DNA of 64,000 bases from Bradyrhizobium sp. CSS354. GTDB lineage: Bacteria; Pseudomonadota; Alphaproteobacteria; Rhizobiales; Xanthobacteraceae. The position numbers and the translations under genes were made by a program. Shown in pieces: positions 8,854-17,027 of the stretch (its first letter is position 1; each line of letters begins with the position of its first letter). The stretch covers positions 434,001-498,000 of the forward strand of contig NZ_JAACFU010000005.1 of the NCBI RefSeq assembly GCF_029051725.1, in the 5' to 3' direction. The notes beneath the pieces were generated by a model. The model saw only the letters and a list, made by a program, of their open reading frames with translations, was not told the origin of the DNA and did no database searches.

Positions 8854-9599
8854 CGGGGCGCTCCGAAAAGACGCGGCAGCAACATGGGAACGCGTCGGCG
8901 ATAATCCTGATAGGTCGCGCCGAACTCGGCGATCAGATCCCGCTCCTCGAACTGCAGGGCGACCAGGATGTAGGCCGTGTTCGCAATCGCGAACAGCACA
9001 TGGCCGACGGTCATCTCGGGCGTGGCCCAGAACGCGAGCAGAAAGCCGAGCATGAGCGGATGTCGCACGATCTTGTAGAGCAGCGGCGTTCTGAACGACT
9101 GACCTGGTATCTCGGACCCGCGGAACGCGACGAATGCCTGGCGGAGGCCGAACAGATCGAAATGATCAATCATGTGGGTCGAGGCGAACGCGATCAGCCA
9201 GCCGAGCCAATGCACGCCGATCAGCAACCAGGCCGCTATTCCGCTCGCTTGCCAGACCGGCGTCGGGATCGGACGCCACTGCCAGAACAGCAAAAGGAGG
9301 ATCAGGCTGGAGAGCAGCACATAGGTGCTGCGCTGGCAGGCGAGGGGGAGGAATTTGGCCCACCATCGCTTGAAGGCCGGGCGCGCCATGACGCTGTGCT
9401 GGATTGCAAACAGGCTCATCAGCAGCAGGTTGACGACGATGGCCTCGCCCCAATTCGCGGAGCTGCCGACGCCGATCGACATATCGATCGATTTGGGCAC
9501 GACATAATTGCCGACGAAACCGAGCGCATAGAGAAATGAGATCGTGAAGATGACGTAGCTCACGATGGCATAGAGCAGGATCAGGAGGCGCGAGATCAT
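8850..9599 (-). CDS. mddA: Methanethiol S-methyltransferase, membrane protein
   Basis: A 249-residue integral membrane protein with five or six hydrophobic helices. The sequence matches the MddA/NnrU-like isoprenylcysteine-methyltransferase superfamily. Marks are LYALGFVGNYVVPKSID, IQHSVMARPAFKRWW, THMIDHFDLFGLRQ, YKIVRHPLMLGFLLAFWATP and QFEERDLIAEFG. MddA methylates methanethiol to dimethyl sulfide with SAM, and Bradyrhizobium homologues have been shown to be active. The RHP and E-E-R-D segments form the SAM site in this fold. It is first in a leftward operon and divergent from the BTAD-hydrolase gene, a possible regulator. The alternative is a related NnrU-type protein, but the NHFDLFGLRQ-type motif favours MddA. 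Confidence 0.85.
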   Translation of the reverse strand: MISRLLILLYAIVSYVIFTISFLYALGFVGNYVVPKSIDMSIGVGSSANWGEAIVVNLLLMSLFAIQHSVMARPAFKRWWAKFLPLACQRSTYVLLSSLILLLLFWQWRPIPTPVWQASGIAAWLLIGVHWLGWLIAFASTHMIDHFDLFGLRQAFVAFRGSEIPGQSFRTPLLYKIVRHPLMLGFLLAFWATPEMTVGHVLFAIANTAYILVALQFEERDLIAEFGATYQDYRRRVPMLLPRLFGAPR

Positions 9600-9747
9600 G
9601 TTTTTTCCTATTGTGCCTGATGCAGCCGTGCCGCATGCAGGAGCCTGAGTTGCTCGCCGGCGAGCAGGCTCGATCTGCCCCGATTGCTATTGCTGGACCG
9701 TCCCCTGTGCGTCCCCCGGGGGCGCCGCGAGGGGAGGGAGGACTTTC

Positions 9748-11316
9748 ATGACGGTTTTCTCGCTGGGGACGTTCGGGTTCCCGGAGGTCCACGCCGACGG
9801 CCGCCCGATCAAGTTGGCCTTACGCAAGGGCCTCGCGCTGCTGGTCTATCTCGCGGAGGCCAAGGGCGCTGTGGCCCGCGAAATCGTGGCCACGCTGCTG
9901 TGGCCCGAGGCCGACCGCGACACCGGGCTTGCGCGATTGCGGCGCCTGCTTCACCGCATCGAGCTGACACTCGGTCAGAAGGTATTCGAGACCGACCGGA
10001 CCAGCGTGCGATGGTCTCCGGCAGTCGCGCTGAAGGTCGATGCACATCTGTTCGAGAGCGCCTGCGATCGCGGCGATTTTGATGAGGCGTGCCAGGTCTA
10101 CGGGGGAGATTTCCTCGCAGGCTTCTCGCCGGAGGGTTGTCCGGAATTCGACGACTGGGCGTTCTTCCGCCGCGAGGCGCTGCGGGGACGGCTGATGCAT
10201 GCGCTGGAGCGTCTGGTGCAGGACAAGACTGCTGGCGGCGACTACTTTGCCGCGGCCGCGCATGCGACCCGTCTGGTCGAGCTCGATCCTTTGAGCGAGG
10301 TCTACGGCCGGCATCTGATCCGCAGCCTGCTGCTGGCGGGCGACCGTAGCGCGGCAGAGCGGCACCACGCGGCACTGACGCAGCGGCTGCGTGACGAGCT
10401 TGGCGTCGTGCCCGAGGCCGAGACCGAGGCGTTGATGAGTCCTGCGGCGGCAGACGTCGTTCCAGCGACGCGCTACGTGAAGGGCGCCGGCGTGCATCTG
10501 GCGTATCAGACCTATGGCAGCGGTCCGCTCGATATCCTGGTCATGCCCGGCTTCGTGTCGCATGTGGAACGCGCCTGGGAGCATCCCGCGAGCCGGACGT
10601 TTCTGGCCTCACTGATGAAGCTTGGGCGTCTGATCGTGTTCGATCGTCGCGGCATCGGGTTGTCCGACCGGGTTGGATCGGCGCCTGATATCGACGTCAC
10701 CGCGGAGGATATCGGCACCGTGCTGCGGGCCGTGGATGCGCGCCGCGTCGTGCTGTTCGGCGCATCCGAGTGCGGGCCGGCCTGCATCAAATTTGCGGTC
10801 GACGAGCCGCGTCTCGTGGCCGGACTCATCCTGTTCGGTGCATTGGCCAAGGGTTGCTGGTCGCAGGACTATCCGCACGCATTGCGTGCCAGCCAGTACG
10901 ACGCCTGGAGCAAGCACCTCATCGCGCAATGGGGAGGTCCGGTCGAGATTGAAACCTTCGCGCCCAGCCTTGCCGGCGATCCTCAGGCCCGCGCCTGGTG
11001 GGCGGGGTTATTGCGCGCGGCCTCCAGTCCCGGCGGCATCTCGGCGGTGCTCGAGGCGTTTCGCGACGCCGACGTGCGGCACCTTTTGCCGCAGATTGCC
11101 ATGCCGACATTGGTGCTGCATCGTCGAGACGACAAGGCCGTACGGATCGCGGCCGGCCGCGATGTGGCGAGCCGGATCAAAGGTGCACAATTCGTCGAGC
11201 TCGACGGCAATGATCACTGGTTCTTCGCAGGCGATCAGGAGCCGGTGCTGGCGGCGATCAAAAGATTCATAGATCTGTTGCCGGGCGAGGTGATAGCGGG
11301 CCGTAAGGTGCTGTAG
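9748..11316 (+). CDS. BTAD-type transcriptional regulator fused to an alpha/beta hydrolase
   Basis: A 522-residue protein. Residues 1-95 form a winged-helix-like DNA-binding segment (FSLGTFGFPEV, ATLLWPEADRDTGLARLRRLLHRI). Residues 96-228 are a BTAD helical repeat domain ending in RLRDELGVVPEAET. Residues 240-520 are an alpha/beta hydrolase. The nucleophile elbow is GASECG (S340), where the common second glycine of GxSxG is cysteine. An acid in HRRDDKAV and histidine in GNDHWFF complete a likely triad. Known relatives combine BTAD with adenylate-cyclase or hydrolase domains. A ligand-sensing or hydrolysing regulator is inferred. The start follows GGGAGG. It is divergent from mddA, and its TAG stop lies inside a palindromic repeat. 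Confidence 0.82.
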   Translation: MTVFSLGTFGFPEVHADGRPIKLALRKGLALLVYLAEAKGAVAREIVATLLWPEADRDTGLARLRRLLHRIELTLGQKVFETDRTSVRWSPAVALKVDAHLFESACDRGDFDEACQVYGGDFLAGFSPEGCPEFDDWAFFRREALRGRLMHALERLVQDKTAGGDYFAAAAHATRLVELDPLSEVYGRHLIRSLLLAGDRSAAERHHAALTQRLRDELGVVPEAETEALMSPAAADVVPATRYVKGAGVHLAYQTYGSGPLDILVMPGFVSHVERAWEHPASRTFLASLMKLGRLIVFDRRGIGLSDRVGSAPDIDVTAEDIGTVLRAVDARRVVLFGASECGPACIKFAVDEPRLVAGLILFGALAKGCWSQDYPHALRASQYDAWSKHLIAQWGGPVEIETFAPSLAGDPQARAWWAGLLRAASSPGGISAVLEAFRDADVRHLLPQIAMPTLVLHRRDDKAVRIAAGRDVASRIKGAQFVELDGNDHWFFAGDQEPVLAAIKRFIDLLPGEVIAGRKVL

Positions 11317-11382
11317 CCCGGATGGAGCGGAGCGCAATCCGGGACAGTGTCCCCGCATTCCGCTGCGCTCCATGCGGGCTAC
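11313..11382. repeat. Palindromic intergenic repeat, GTAGCCC family, copy 1
   Basis: About 70 bp with imperfect complementary ends: GTAGCCCGGATGGAGCG at the left and CGCTCCATGCGGGCTAC at the right. The central part (AATCCGGGAC..CCCGCATT) pairs as well. The stop codon of the preceding gene (11314-11316) is part of the left arm. Similar elements lie at 39377 and 57098. Confidence 0.85.
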
Positions 11383-11386
11383 GAGG

Positions 11387-12049
11387 TCACACCGCCTCTA
11401 ACTGATCCGCCGCGCGCTTCTTCTTTGGCTTCGACTGGCTGAGCAGGGGGCCCGCGGTCAGCGCCGCCGTATCCGCCACGCCCGGATCGCGCGACACCAT
11501 CGCCGCGACGATCGCGCCGTCGATTAACAGGCCGAGCTGATGTGCGAGCACGACGGGGTCGTTCGATCCGAGCTCGCCGGCGAGCTTCTCGATGTGGCCG
11601 AGCACGATCTTCTTGTGCTTCATCGCGATGCTGCGGAACTGCTTGGCGTCCTTGTCGTGCTCGCCGACCGCGTTGATGAAGGGGCAGCCATAGAAGCGCT
11701 CTTCCGCGAACCAGCTTTTCAGCGCCGGGAAGATCCGCGTGAGTTTGGCTTGCGCGTCGCCACCGCCTTCTTCCATGGCGCCGATGAACCATTCGCGCCA
11801 CTGCTTGCCTTCGCTTTCCAGCACCGCATTGACGAGATTGGTCTTGGAGCCGAACAATTTATAGAGCGTGGTCTTCGCGGTGCCGGCTTCCGCGATGATC
11901 GCGTCGATGCCGGTGGCGTTGATGCCGTTCTTGCAGAACAGATGCGTCGCGGCGTTGAGCAGGCGCCCGCGCGCTGACTCGTCGTCGCTGGTGCCGTGCG
12001 GCGACTGAGACTTCTGCTTAGACGTCTTGTTCGGTGAGGGCTTGGCCAT
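11387..12049 (-). CDS. TetR/AcrR family transcriptional regulator
   Basis: A 220-residue repressor-type protein. A lysine- and serine-rich leader of about 25 residues precedes a TetR helix-turn-helix (ARGRLLNAATHLFCKNG, then TTLYKLFGSKTNLVNAVLE). The C-terminal ligand-binding domain contains ERFYGCPFINAVGE, a motif I associate with TetR proteins of the YxaF/LfrR-like group; the ligand is unknown. The tail is basic (SKPKKKRA). It faces away from osmC across 246 bases and may control it or itself. It is separated from the upstream-coordinate gene by a palindromic repeat. Confidence 0.88.
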   Translation of the reverse strand: MAKPSPNKTSKQKSQSPHGTSDDESARGRLLNAATHLFCKNGINATGIDAIIAEAGTAKTTLYKLFGSKTNLVNAVLESEGKQWREWFIGAMEEGGGDAQAKLTRIFPALKSWFAEERFYGCPFINAVGEHDKDAKQFRSIAMKHKKIVLGHIEKLAGELGSNDPVVLAHQLGLLIDGAIVAAMVSRDPGVADTAALTAGPLLSQSKPKKKRAADQLEAV

Positions 12050-12117
12050 GAGTCCAAACTTACCCGCAGCCGCGCCGCATCAGCAAGCCGCATCTGTTCC
12101 GCGCTGAAAAGATTCGC

Positions 12118-12131
12118 ACGGGAAACCCCGT
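12118..12131. promoter_or_regulatory. Small palindrome ACGGG-N4-CCCGT upstream of osmC
   Basis: Perfect 5-bp arms with a 4-base spacer, about 95 bases before the sigma54 promoter of osmC. It could be an activator or TetR operator. Its spacing differs from the ACGA-N4-TCGT sites near 16.9 kb, so the link is speculative. Confidence 0.3.
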
Positions 12132-12224
12132 CTGCATCGCCTTTGAGCAAACGGCAGCTGATCAATCCGCAGGCAGCGTTCGCTAAGCGGCTCCAATGCT
12201 TCGCCTTTTGAATTTGGTCGGCTC

Positions 12225-12239
12225 TGGCACGCTCCATGC
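12225..12239 (+). promoter_or_regulatory. Probable sigma54 (-24/-12) promoter of the osmC arm
   Basis: TGGCACGCTCCATGC has the invariant GG and GC at the required spacing and a perfect TGGCACG -24 element. It matches the promoter at 16978 at 13 of 15 positions. The osmC start codon lies about 57 bases downstream. Confidence 0.65.
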
Positions 12240-12295
12240 AAGGAAACAGACCGTTCGGTATCCTACCGATTTCCACTTCTGCCAGGGAGAAGATG

Positions 12296-12838
12296 ATGAC
12301 TGCCGTCGTTCAAAAGACAGTGCTGACGGGTTGCCTCGCGCCCATCGACAAGAATGGCCTCGAGCAACTGATCGCCAACGGCAAGGCCAATCCGAAGGTC
12401 ATCAAGACCTTGAAGTGCAAGACGGTCGCGGAAGGAAAATTCCGCCACGCCAACTACATCCGCAGTCTGCCGCCGTACATCGTCGACGAGCCGCCGGGGC
12501 TTTTGGGCGACGACACTGCGCCGAATCCGTCCGAAGCCTCGCTCGCCGCGCTCGGCTCCTGCCTCGCCGTCGGCCTGCACGCCAACGCCGTGCATCGCGG
12601 CTGGACCGTCAACAAGCTCGAGCTCGAGCTCGAGGGTGACCTCAACATCACCGCGGTCTGGGGCACCGGCGACATCTCGGACAAGCCGGTCGGCTTCACC
12701 GACGTGCGCGTCAAGGTCGACATGGAATGTGAAGGGATCTCGCCGGATGAGATCAATGCGCTGGTCGCCCATGTGAAGCAATGGTCGCCGGTCGCCAACA
12801 CCTTCACCCGCCCGGTCAATCTCGAGGTCGGCATCTAA
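12296..12838 (+). CDS. OsmC family protein
   Basis: A 180-residue OsmC/Ohr-fold protein, probably a thiol-dependent peroxide reductase or a sulfur-handling relative. The two cysteine positions of the family are present: SLAALGSCLAVGLHANA and VDMECEGISPDEI. NPSEASLAALGSC is the typical helix. Two extra cysteines sit near the N-terminus (LTGCLAP and LKCKTV). ATG 12296 is favoured over 12293 because AGGGAG lies six bases before it. It is the first gene of the arm osmC, acyl-CoA-dehydrogenase-like, rhodanese and is preceded by a sigma54 promoter. Peroxidase activity is known for the family; the actual substrate here is open. Confidence 0.85.
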   Translation: MTAVVQKTVLTGCLAPIDKNGLEQLIANGKANPKVIKTLKCKTVAEGKFRHANYIRSLPPYIVDEPPGLLGDDTAPNPSEASLAALGSCLAVGLHANAVHRGWTVNKLELELEGDLNITAVWGTGDISDKPVGFTDVRVKVDMECEGISPDEINALVAHVKQWSPVANTFTRPVNLEVGI

Positions 12839-12872
12839 TAGACGGCAACAGGACAAGGTGCGGGAGACGATC

Positions 12873-14006
12873 ATGGGTTCACTGGCTTTATCACGGGCCG
12901 AAGTTTTGGATCAGCCCGCACCGTCCATTGCAGGAGAGGTGGCGCGGATTGCGCGGGAGCAGCTCGCGCCGCTCGCCGCCGGTATCGATGCCGGCACCGT
13001 CTATCCCGCCGAGGTGCTGCGCCAATTCGGCGAGGTCGGCGCCTGGGGCAGTCACGTGCCGCACGAGGGGCCCGCGGACTTGCGCTGTGCGATCCAGGCC
13101 ATGTCGGCGATCGGCGAGGTCTGCGGCAGCACCGCCTTCATGGCGTGGTGCCAGAACACACTGGTCTGGTACGCCGCCAACTCCACCAACATGACGCTGG
13201 CAAAGCGCTTCGGCGATGCGTTCTCGACCGGTCGCGTGCTCGGCGGCACCGGGCTTTCCAATCCGATGAAGAGCTTTTTCGGCATCGAAAAGCTCAAGCT
13301 GAAGGGGCGCAAGGTCGAGGGCGGCTACATCGTGCGCGGCGCGCTGCCCTGGGTCTCCAATCTCGGCCCGGGCCATTATTTCGGCACCATCTTCGAGCGC
13401 GAGGACGAGCCGGGCATCGCAAGCGGCGATCCTGGCACTGTCATGTTCCTCGCGGACTGCTCCGATTCCGCGATCACGCTGACGCCGTGCAAGCCGTTTC
13501 TCGCGATGGACGGCACCGGTACCTACGGCGTGCAGTTCCGTGACGCCTTCGTGCCGGATGAGCTGATCCTGGCCGATCCGGCCGGCCCTTTCGTGAAGAA
13601 GATCCGCGCCGGCTTCATCCTGCTGCAGGCCGGCATGGCGCTCGGGCTCATCAAGGACTGTATCAACATCATGGATGAGGTCGATAATCCGCTCGGTCAC
13701 ATCAACCGCTATTTGCCGCAACAACCGGTGCATTTCCGCGATCTCGCCGCCGAACTCGAGACCGAGACCATGATGCTGGCACGCGATCCCTACAATGAAG
13801 AGGAGACCTACTGGCGCAAGGTGATCGCGCTCAGGCTTCGCGCCGGCGAGGCCAGCGTCGCGGCGGCGCATGCGGCGATGCTGCATTGTGGCGCGCGCGG
13901 CTACCTCAAGTCCCACCGCGCGCAGCGCCGGCTGCGCGAGGCCTATTTCGTCGCGATCGTCACGCCTGCCACCAAGCAGCTGCGCAAGATGCTCGCCGAT
14001 TCCTGA
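12873..14006 (+). CDS. Acyl-CoA dehydrogenase superfamily flavoprotein
   Basis: A 377-residue protein of the acyl-CoA dehydrogenase fold: an N-terminal helical domain (VARIAREQLAPLAAGID), a middle beta domain (GGYIVRGALPWVSNLGPG, PCKPFLAMDGTGTYGVQF) and a C-terminal helical bundle (AAAHAAMLHCGARGYLKSHRAQRRLREAYF). No catalytic glutamate could be placed with confidence. The gene sits between an OsmC and a rhodanese gene, not among beta-oxidation genes. It may therefore belong to the monooxygenase-like branch (SfnB/DszC type) acting on a small sulfur or nitrogen compound; that is inference. ATG 12873 follows GGGAGA. The gene follows osmC by 34 bases, consistent with one transcript. Confidence 0.8.
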   Translation: MGSLALSRAEVLDQPAPSIAGEVARIAREQLAPLAAGIDAGTVYPAEVLRQFGEVGAWGSHVPHEGPADLRCAIQAMSAIGEVCGSTAFMAWCQNTLVWYAANSTNMTLAKRFGDAFSTGRVLGGTGLSNPMKSFFGIEKLKLKGRKVEGGYIVRGALPWVSNLGPGHYFGTIFEREDEPGIASGDPGTVMFLADCSDSAITLTPCKPFLAMDGTGTYGVQFRDAFVPDELILADPAGPFVKKIRAGFILLQAGMALGLIKDCINIMDEVDNPLGHINRYLPQQPVHFRDLAAELETETMMLARDPYNEEETYWRKVIALRLRAGEASVAAAHAAMLHCGARGYLKSHRAQRRLREAYFVAIVTPATKQLRKMLADS

Positions 14007-14052
14007 GTTTTACGAGCCCACCCACCATCTAACCTCAACGGAGAGGCTGCCA

Positions 14053-14931
14053 ATGACGGACGTTCTGATCTCTGCCAGCGAACTTGCCGATCTCTTGAAA
14101 ACCGAGCCCTGTGTCGTGATCGACACCCGCAACCCCGACGCCTATGGCGCCGGGCACCTTCCCAACGCCGTGAACGTGCATGAGATATTCACGTTCCTCG
14201 CGACCTCGACGCCGGAGGGCATGGCCGAGCTGAAGACCAAGTTCGCCGACGCCTTTGGCGGAGCGGGCCTGTCCGGCAAGGAGACGGCCGTGATCTACGA
14301 GCAGTCGATGAACTCCGGCTTCGGCCAGTCATGCCGCGGCTATTACCTGCTCACCATGCTCGGCTATCCCAAGATCAAGGTGCTGCATGGCGGCTTCGAT
14401 GCCTGGGCGGCCGCAGGTCTTCCGGTGACGAAGGATATGCCGGCGCCGGCGAAGGCGTCGTTCTCGATCGTGCCTGAAGCGGGCGATATCCTGATCGACG
14501 CCAAGACCATGCTGGCGGCGGTCGGCAAGCCCGGCGTCGCCATTCTCGACGTGCGCGACGTCGACGAGTGGATCGGCGACAGCTCGTCGCCCTATGGGAA
14601 GGATTTCTGCCCGCGCAAAGGCCGCATCCCAGGTGCGGTGTGGCTGGAATGGTATCGCATGATGAAGCCGACCGCCGAGGGCCCGCGCTTCAAGTCCAAG
14701 GACGAGATTCTGGCTGAATGCGCCACTGTCGGCATCTCGCCGTCCACGCCGGTCTATCTCTACTGCTTCAAGGGGGCGCGCGCCTCGAACACGTTCCTGG
14801 CGCTCAAGAACGCCGGCGTGAAGGACGTGCGGATGTATTTCGGCTCCTGGAACGAATGGTCGCGCGATCCGTCGCTGCCGATCGAGCAGGGATTGCCGAT
14901 CGCATCGGAGATGACGACCAAGGCGGCGTGA
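14053..14931 (+). CDS. Tandem-domain rhodanese (sulfurtransferase)
   Basis: A 292-residue protein with two rhodanese domains. Domain 1 (about 1-128; VVIDTRNPDAYGAGHLPNAVN) is catalytically silent. Domain 2 (about 135-285; AILDVRDVDEW) carries the active cysteine C238 in the loop CFKGARAS. Thiosulfate:cyanide sulfurtransferases use CRKGVT-type loops, so this loop is divergent and the donor or acceptor may differ. The family moves sulfane sulfur, for example to cyanide giving thiocyanate. ATG 14053 follows GGAGAGG; a longer frame would overlap the preceding gene. It ends seven bases from the convergent activator gene. With cyanase nearby, a role in cyanide/cyanate or sulfur chemistry is plausible. 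Confidence 0.87.
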   Translation: MTDVLISASELADLLKTEPCVVIDTRNPDAYGAGHLPNAVNVHEIFTFLATSTPEGMAELKTKFADAFGGAGLSGKETAVIYEQSMNSGFGQSCRGYYLLTMLGYPKIKVLHGGFDAWAAAGLPVTKDMPAPAKASFSIVPEAGDILIDAKTMLAAVGKPGVAILDVRDVDEWIGDSSSPYGKDFCPRKGRIPGAVWLEWYRMMKPTAEGPRFKSKDEILAECATVGISPSTPVYLYCFKGARASNTFLALKNAGVKDVRMYFGSWNEWSRDPSLPIEQGLPIASEMTTKAA

Positions 14932-14937
14932 TCGCCG

Positions 14938-16866
14938 CTAACCGCCGGCCCGCGGACGGGGCGCGATTCCCAGCGCCTTGATCCGCGAGGCCAGCGTGGT
15001 CGGCTTGATATCCAGCATCTCGGCCGCGCCACCGGGGCCGAACACTTTTCCGGCGCAGCCTTCGAGCGCGGCCAGGATGTTGGCGCGCTCGTGGTCGCGC
15101 ATTTCGGATGACGTCATCACAGCGGGCCGTGCGTCAGCCTTCTGCCGCGCGGCGCCGGCTGGGGCCTGCGTGCCGGAGGAGTCGGGCAGATCGATCCGCA
15201 AACGGCCGTTCTGCGACAGGATCGCGGCGCGCTCGATCACGTTCTGTAGTTCGCGGACATTGCCCGGCCAGTCATAGCGCGTCAGCCGCCGCGCATCGCC
15301 TTCCGACAGGCGCAGATTGGATTTCAGCGCCTTGCTCTCGCGGGTCAGAAAATGCTGGGCGAGCAGCGCAATGTCCTCGCGCCGTTCGCGCAGCGGCACC
15401 GTCTCGATCGGAAACACGTTGAGGCGGAAATAGAGGTCCTCGCGAAAACGCCCGCGCTGCACCTCCTGCTTGAGGTCGCGGTTGGTCGCGGCGATGACGC
15501 GGACGTCGACCGCGCGGGTGCGCTCCTGGCCGACGCGCTCGAAATTGCCCTCCTGCAACACACGCAGCAGCTTGCCTTGCAATTCGAGCGGGATCTCGCC
15601 GACCTCATCGAGGAACAGCGTGCCGCCATCAGCAAGCTCGAAGCGGCCGATGCGGTCGCGCGTCGCGCCGGTGAAGGCGCCGCGGACATGGCCGAAGAAC
15701 TCGCTCTCGAACAATTCGCGCGGGATCGCGGCGCAATTGACGCGGATCAGCGGCCGGTCACTGCGGGTGGAATCCTCGTGGATGGCGCGCGCGATCAGCT
15801 CCTTGCCGGTGCCGGATTCCCCGGTGATCATCACCGCCGCGCTGGTCGGTGCCACCAGCTTGACCTGGCGCAGCGTGGTCTGGATCGCCTCGCTGCCACC
15901 GATGATGCCGCGCGGATTGGTCTCGATGCGGATTTCTTCCTGGAGGTAGGCGTTTTCGAGCTCGAGACGTTCGCGCAGGCGATCGACCTCGGCGAGCGCG
16001 GCGTGCAGCTTCTCGTCGGCCTCGCGGCGCTGGCTGACGTCGCGAAACACCACGACGGCACCGACCACCACGCCGCGGTCGCGGATCGGCGTGGAGGTAT
16101 ATTCGACCCAGGCCGGCGAGCCGTCCTTGCGCCAGAATACCTCGCCGTCGACCTGGTGCACGGCGCCGTCGCGGAACGCCGCGTAGATCGGGCAATCATG
16201 GTTGTGATAGTGCCGCCCGTCATGGTGGGTGTGGTGCATGATGGGATGGATTTCCTTGCCGACCAGCTCCTCGGCAGTCCAGCCCAGCATCCGCTCGGCG
16301 GCGGGGTTCACGAAGGTGGTCTTGCCTTCCGCGTTGACGCCGTAAATGCCTTCGCCGGCGGCGCGCAGGATCAGCTGGTTCTCGCGCTCGATGTCCTGGA
16401 ACACGCGCTCGACCCGCTGCCAAGTCGAGATGCCGCTGCGCATATGGTCTTCAGCGGCGGCATCGACATTGCGGCGGCGGCGCGCGTCGAGATCGGTGAG
16501 GGTGAGCTGGACCAGCGTGCGCCCATCATGGGGCAGGACGCAGCCGGCATATTCGAGCCGGAGATTTTGCCCGGTGGCATGGCGTGGGTTGAGCGCTGTG
16601 GTCCAGTAGGCGCCCTTGTGCAGCACGGCCTGGGTGAACACGGTCAGCGCCGGAAGCTCGCCGGCATGCAGCGTGCTCGCGCTGGTCTGGCGCAGCAGCG
16701 CGCGGTCGTAGCCGAGCAGGGCGCAGGCGGCGGGATTGGCATCCACGATCTGGTCGCCGAAGGGGTCGACCAGCAGCGTCGCCTCGACCGAGGATTCGAA
16801 GGCTGCGACGCGCGGATCGATGGTCAGGACCACATCGTCGTGGGCGAGTATTGGCGTCATTGCCAT
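14938..16866 (-). CDS. PAS-domain sigma54-dependent transcriptional activator
   Basis: A 642-residue enhancer-binding protein. There are two PAS domains: about 20-125, and about 160-285 followed by a short coiled coil (287-312). The AAA+ domain has Walker A GESGTGKE (349-356), the sigma54 loop GAFTGA (396-401) and Walker [10 protein letters not shown] Fis-type helix-turn-helix ends the protein ([21 protein letters not shown]). There is no receiver domain, so it senses its signal directly. The second PAS holds a remarkable histidine-rich stretch (residues 207-225, eight His and one Cys). It converges with the rhodanese gene and diverges from the transporter. Three palindromes adjoin its start codon, suggesting autoregulation. 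An alternative ATG lies at 16860. Confidence 0.92.
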   Translation of the reverse strand: MAMTPILAHDDVVLTIDPRVAAFESSVEATLLVDPFGDQIVDANPAACALLGYDRALLRQTSASTLHAGELPALTVFTQAVLHKGAYWTTALNPRHATGQNLRLEYAGCVLPHDGRTLVQLTLTDLDARRRRNVDAAAEDHMRSGISTWQRVERVFQDIERENQLILRAAGEGIYGVNAEGKTTFVNPAAERMLGWTAEELVGKEIHPIMHHTHHDGRHYHNHDCPIYAAFRDGAVHQVDGEVFWRKDGSPAWVEYTSTPIRDRGVVVGAVVVFRDVSQRREADEKLHAALAEVDRLRERLELENAYLQEEIRIETNPRGIIGGSEAIQTTLRQVKLVAPTSAAVMITGESGTGKELIARAIHEDSTRSDRPLIRVNCAAIPRELFESEFFGHVRGAFTGATRDRIGRFELADGGTLFLDEVGEIPLELQGKLLRVLQEGNFERVGQERTRAVDVRVIAATNRDLKQEVQRGRFREDLYFRLNVFPIETVPLRERREDIALLAQHFLTRESKALKSNLRLSEGDARRLTRYDWPGNVRELQNVIERAAILSQNGRLRIDLPDSSGTQAPAGAARQKADARPAVMTSSEMRDHERANILAALEGCAGKVFGPGGAAEMLDIKPTTLASRIKALGIAPRPRAGG

Positions 16867-16867
16867 T

Positions 16868-16917
16868 ACGAAATCTCGTTATTCAGCTACGAAATATCGT
16901 TTATCACGAATTTTCGT
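16868..16917. promoter_or_regulatory. Three tandem operator-like palindromes ACGA-N4-TCGT
   Basis: Sites at 16868-16879, 16889-16900 and 16906-16917 each have perfect ACGA/TCGT arms around a four-base AT-rich core. Their starts are 21 and 17 bases apart. They sit between the activator start codon and the sigma54 promoter, the expected place for enhancer sites of the activator. The first abuts the activator's own ATG. Confidence 0.7.
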
Positions 16918-16977
16918 AATGACCAAGCGCGAGCGAAAGTGCTGCGTCATCAAGGCAACTGGCCGGCCAGAGGGCGG

Positions 16978-16992
16978 TGGCATGCTCCTTGC
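16978..16992 (+). promoter_or_regulatory. Probable sigma54 promoter of the transporter-cyanase arm
   Basis: TGGCATGCTCCTTGC matches the -24/-12 consensus (GG at 16979-16980, GC at 16991-16992, correct spacing). It lies 60-110 bases after the three palindromes and 35 bases before the substrate-binding-protein start. Confidence 0.75.
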
Positions 16993-17027
16993 GTAATTCT
17001 CCTCGCAAATGACGCGCAGGAGGTCCG

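Noticed and set aside
12296..14931. The OsmC/ACAD/rhodanese genes as a typical sulfone-use (sfn) or beta-oxidation operon.
   Set aside because: No monooxygenase SfnG/MsuD, no thiolase and no enoyl-CoA hydratase are nearby. The position next to cyanase and a sigma54 activator fits another role better, although an organosulfur substrate is not excluded.
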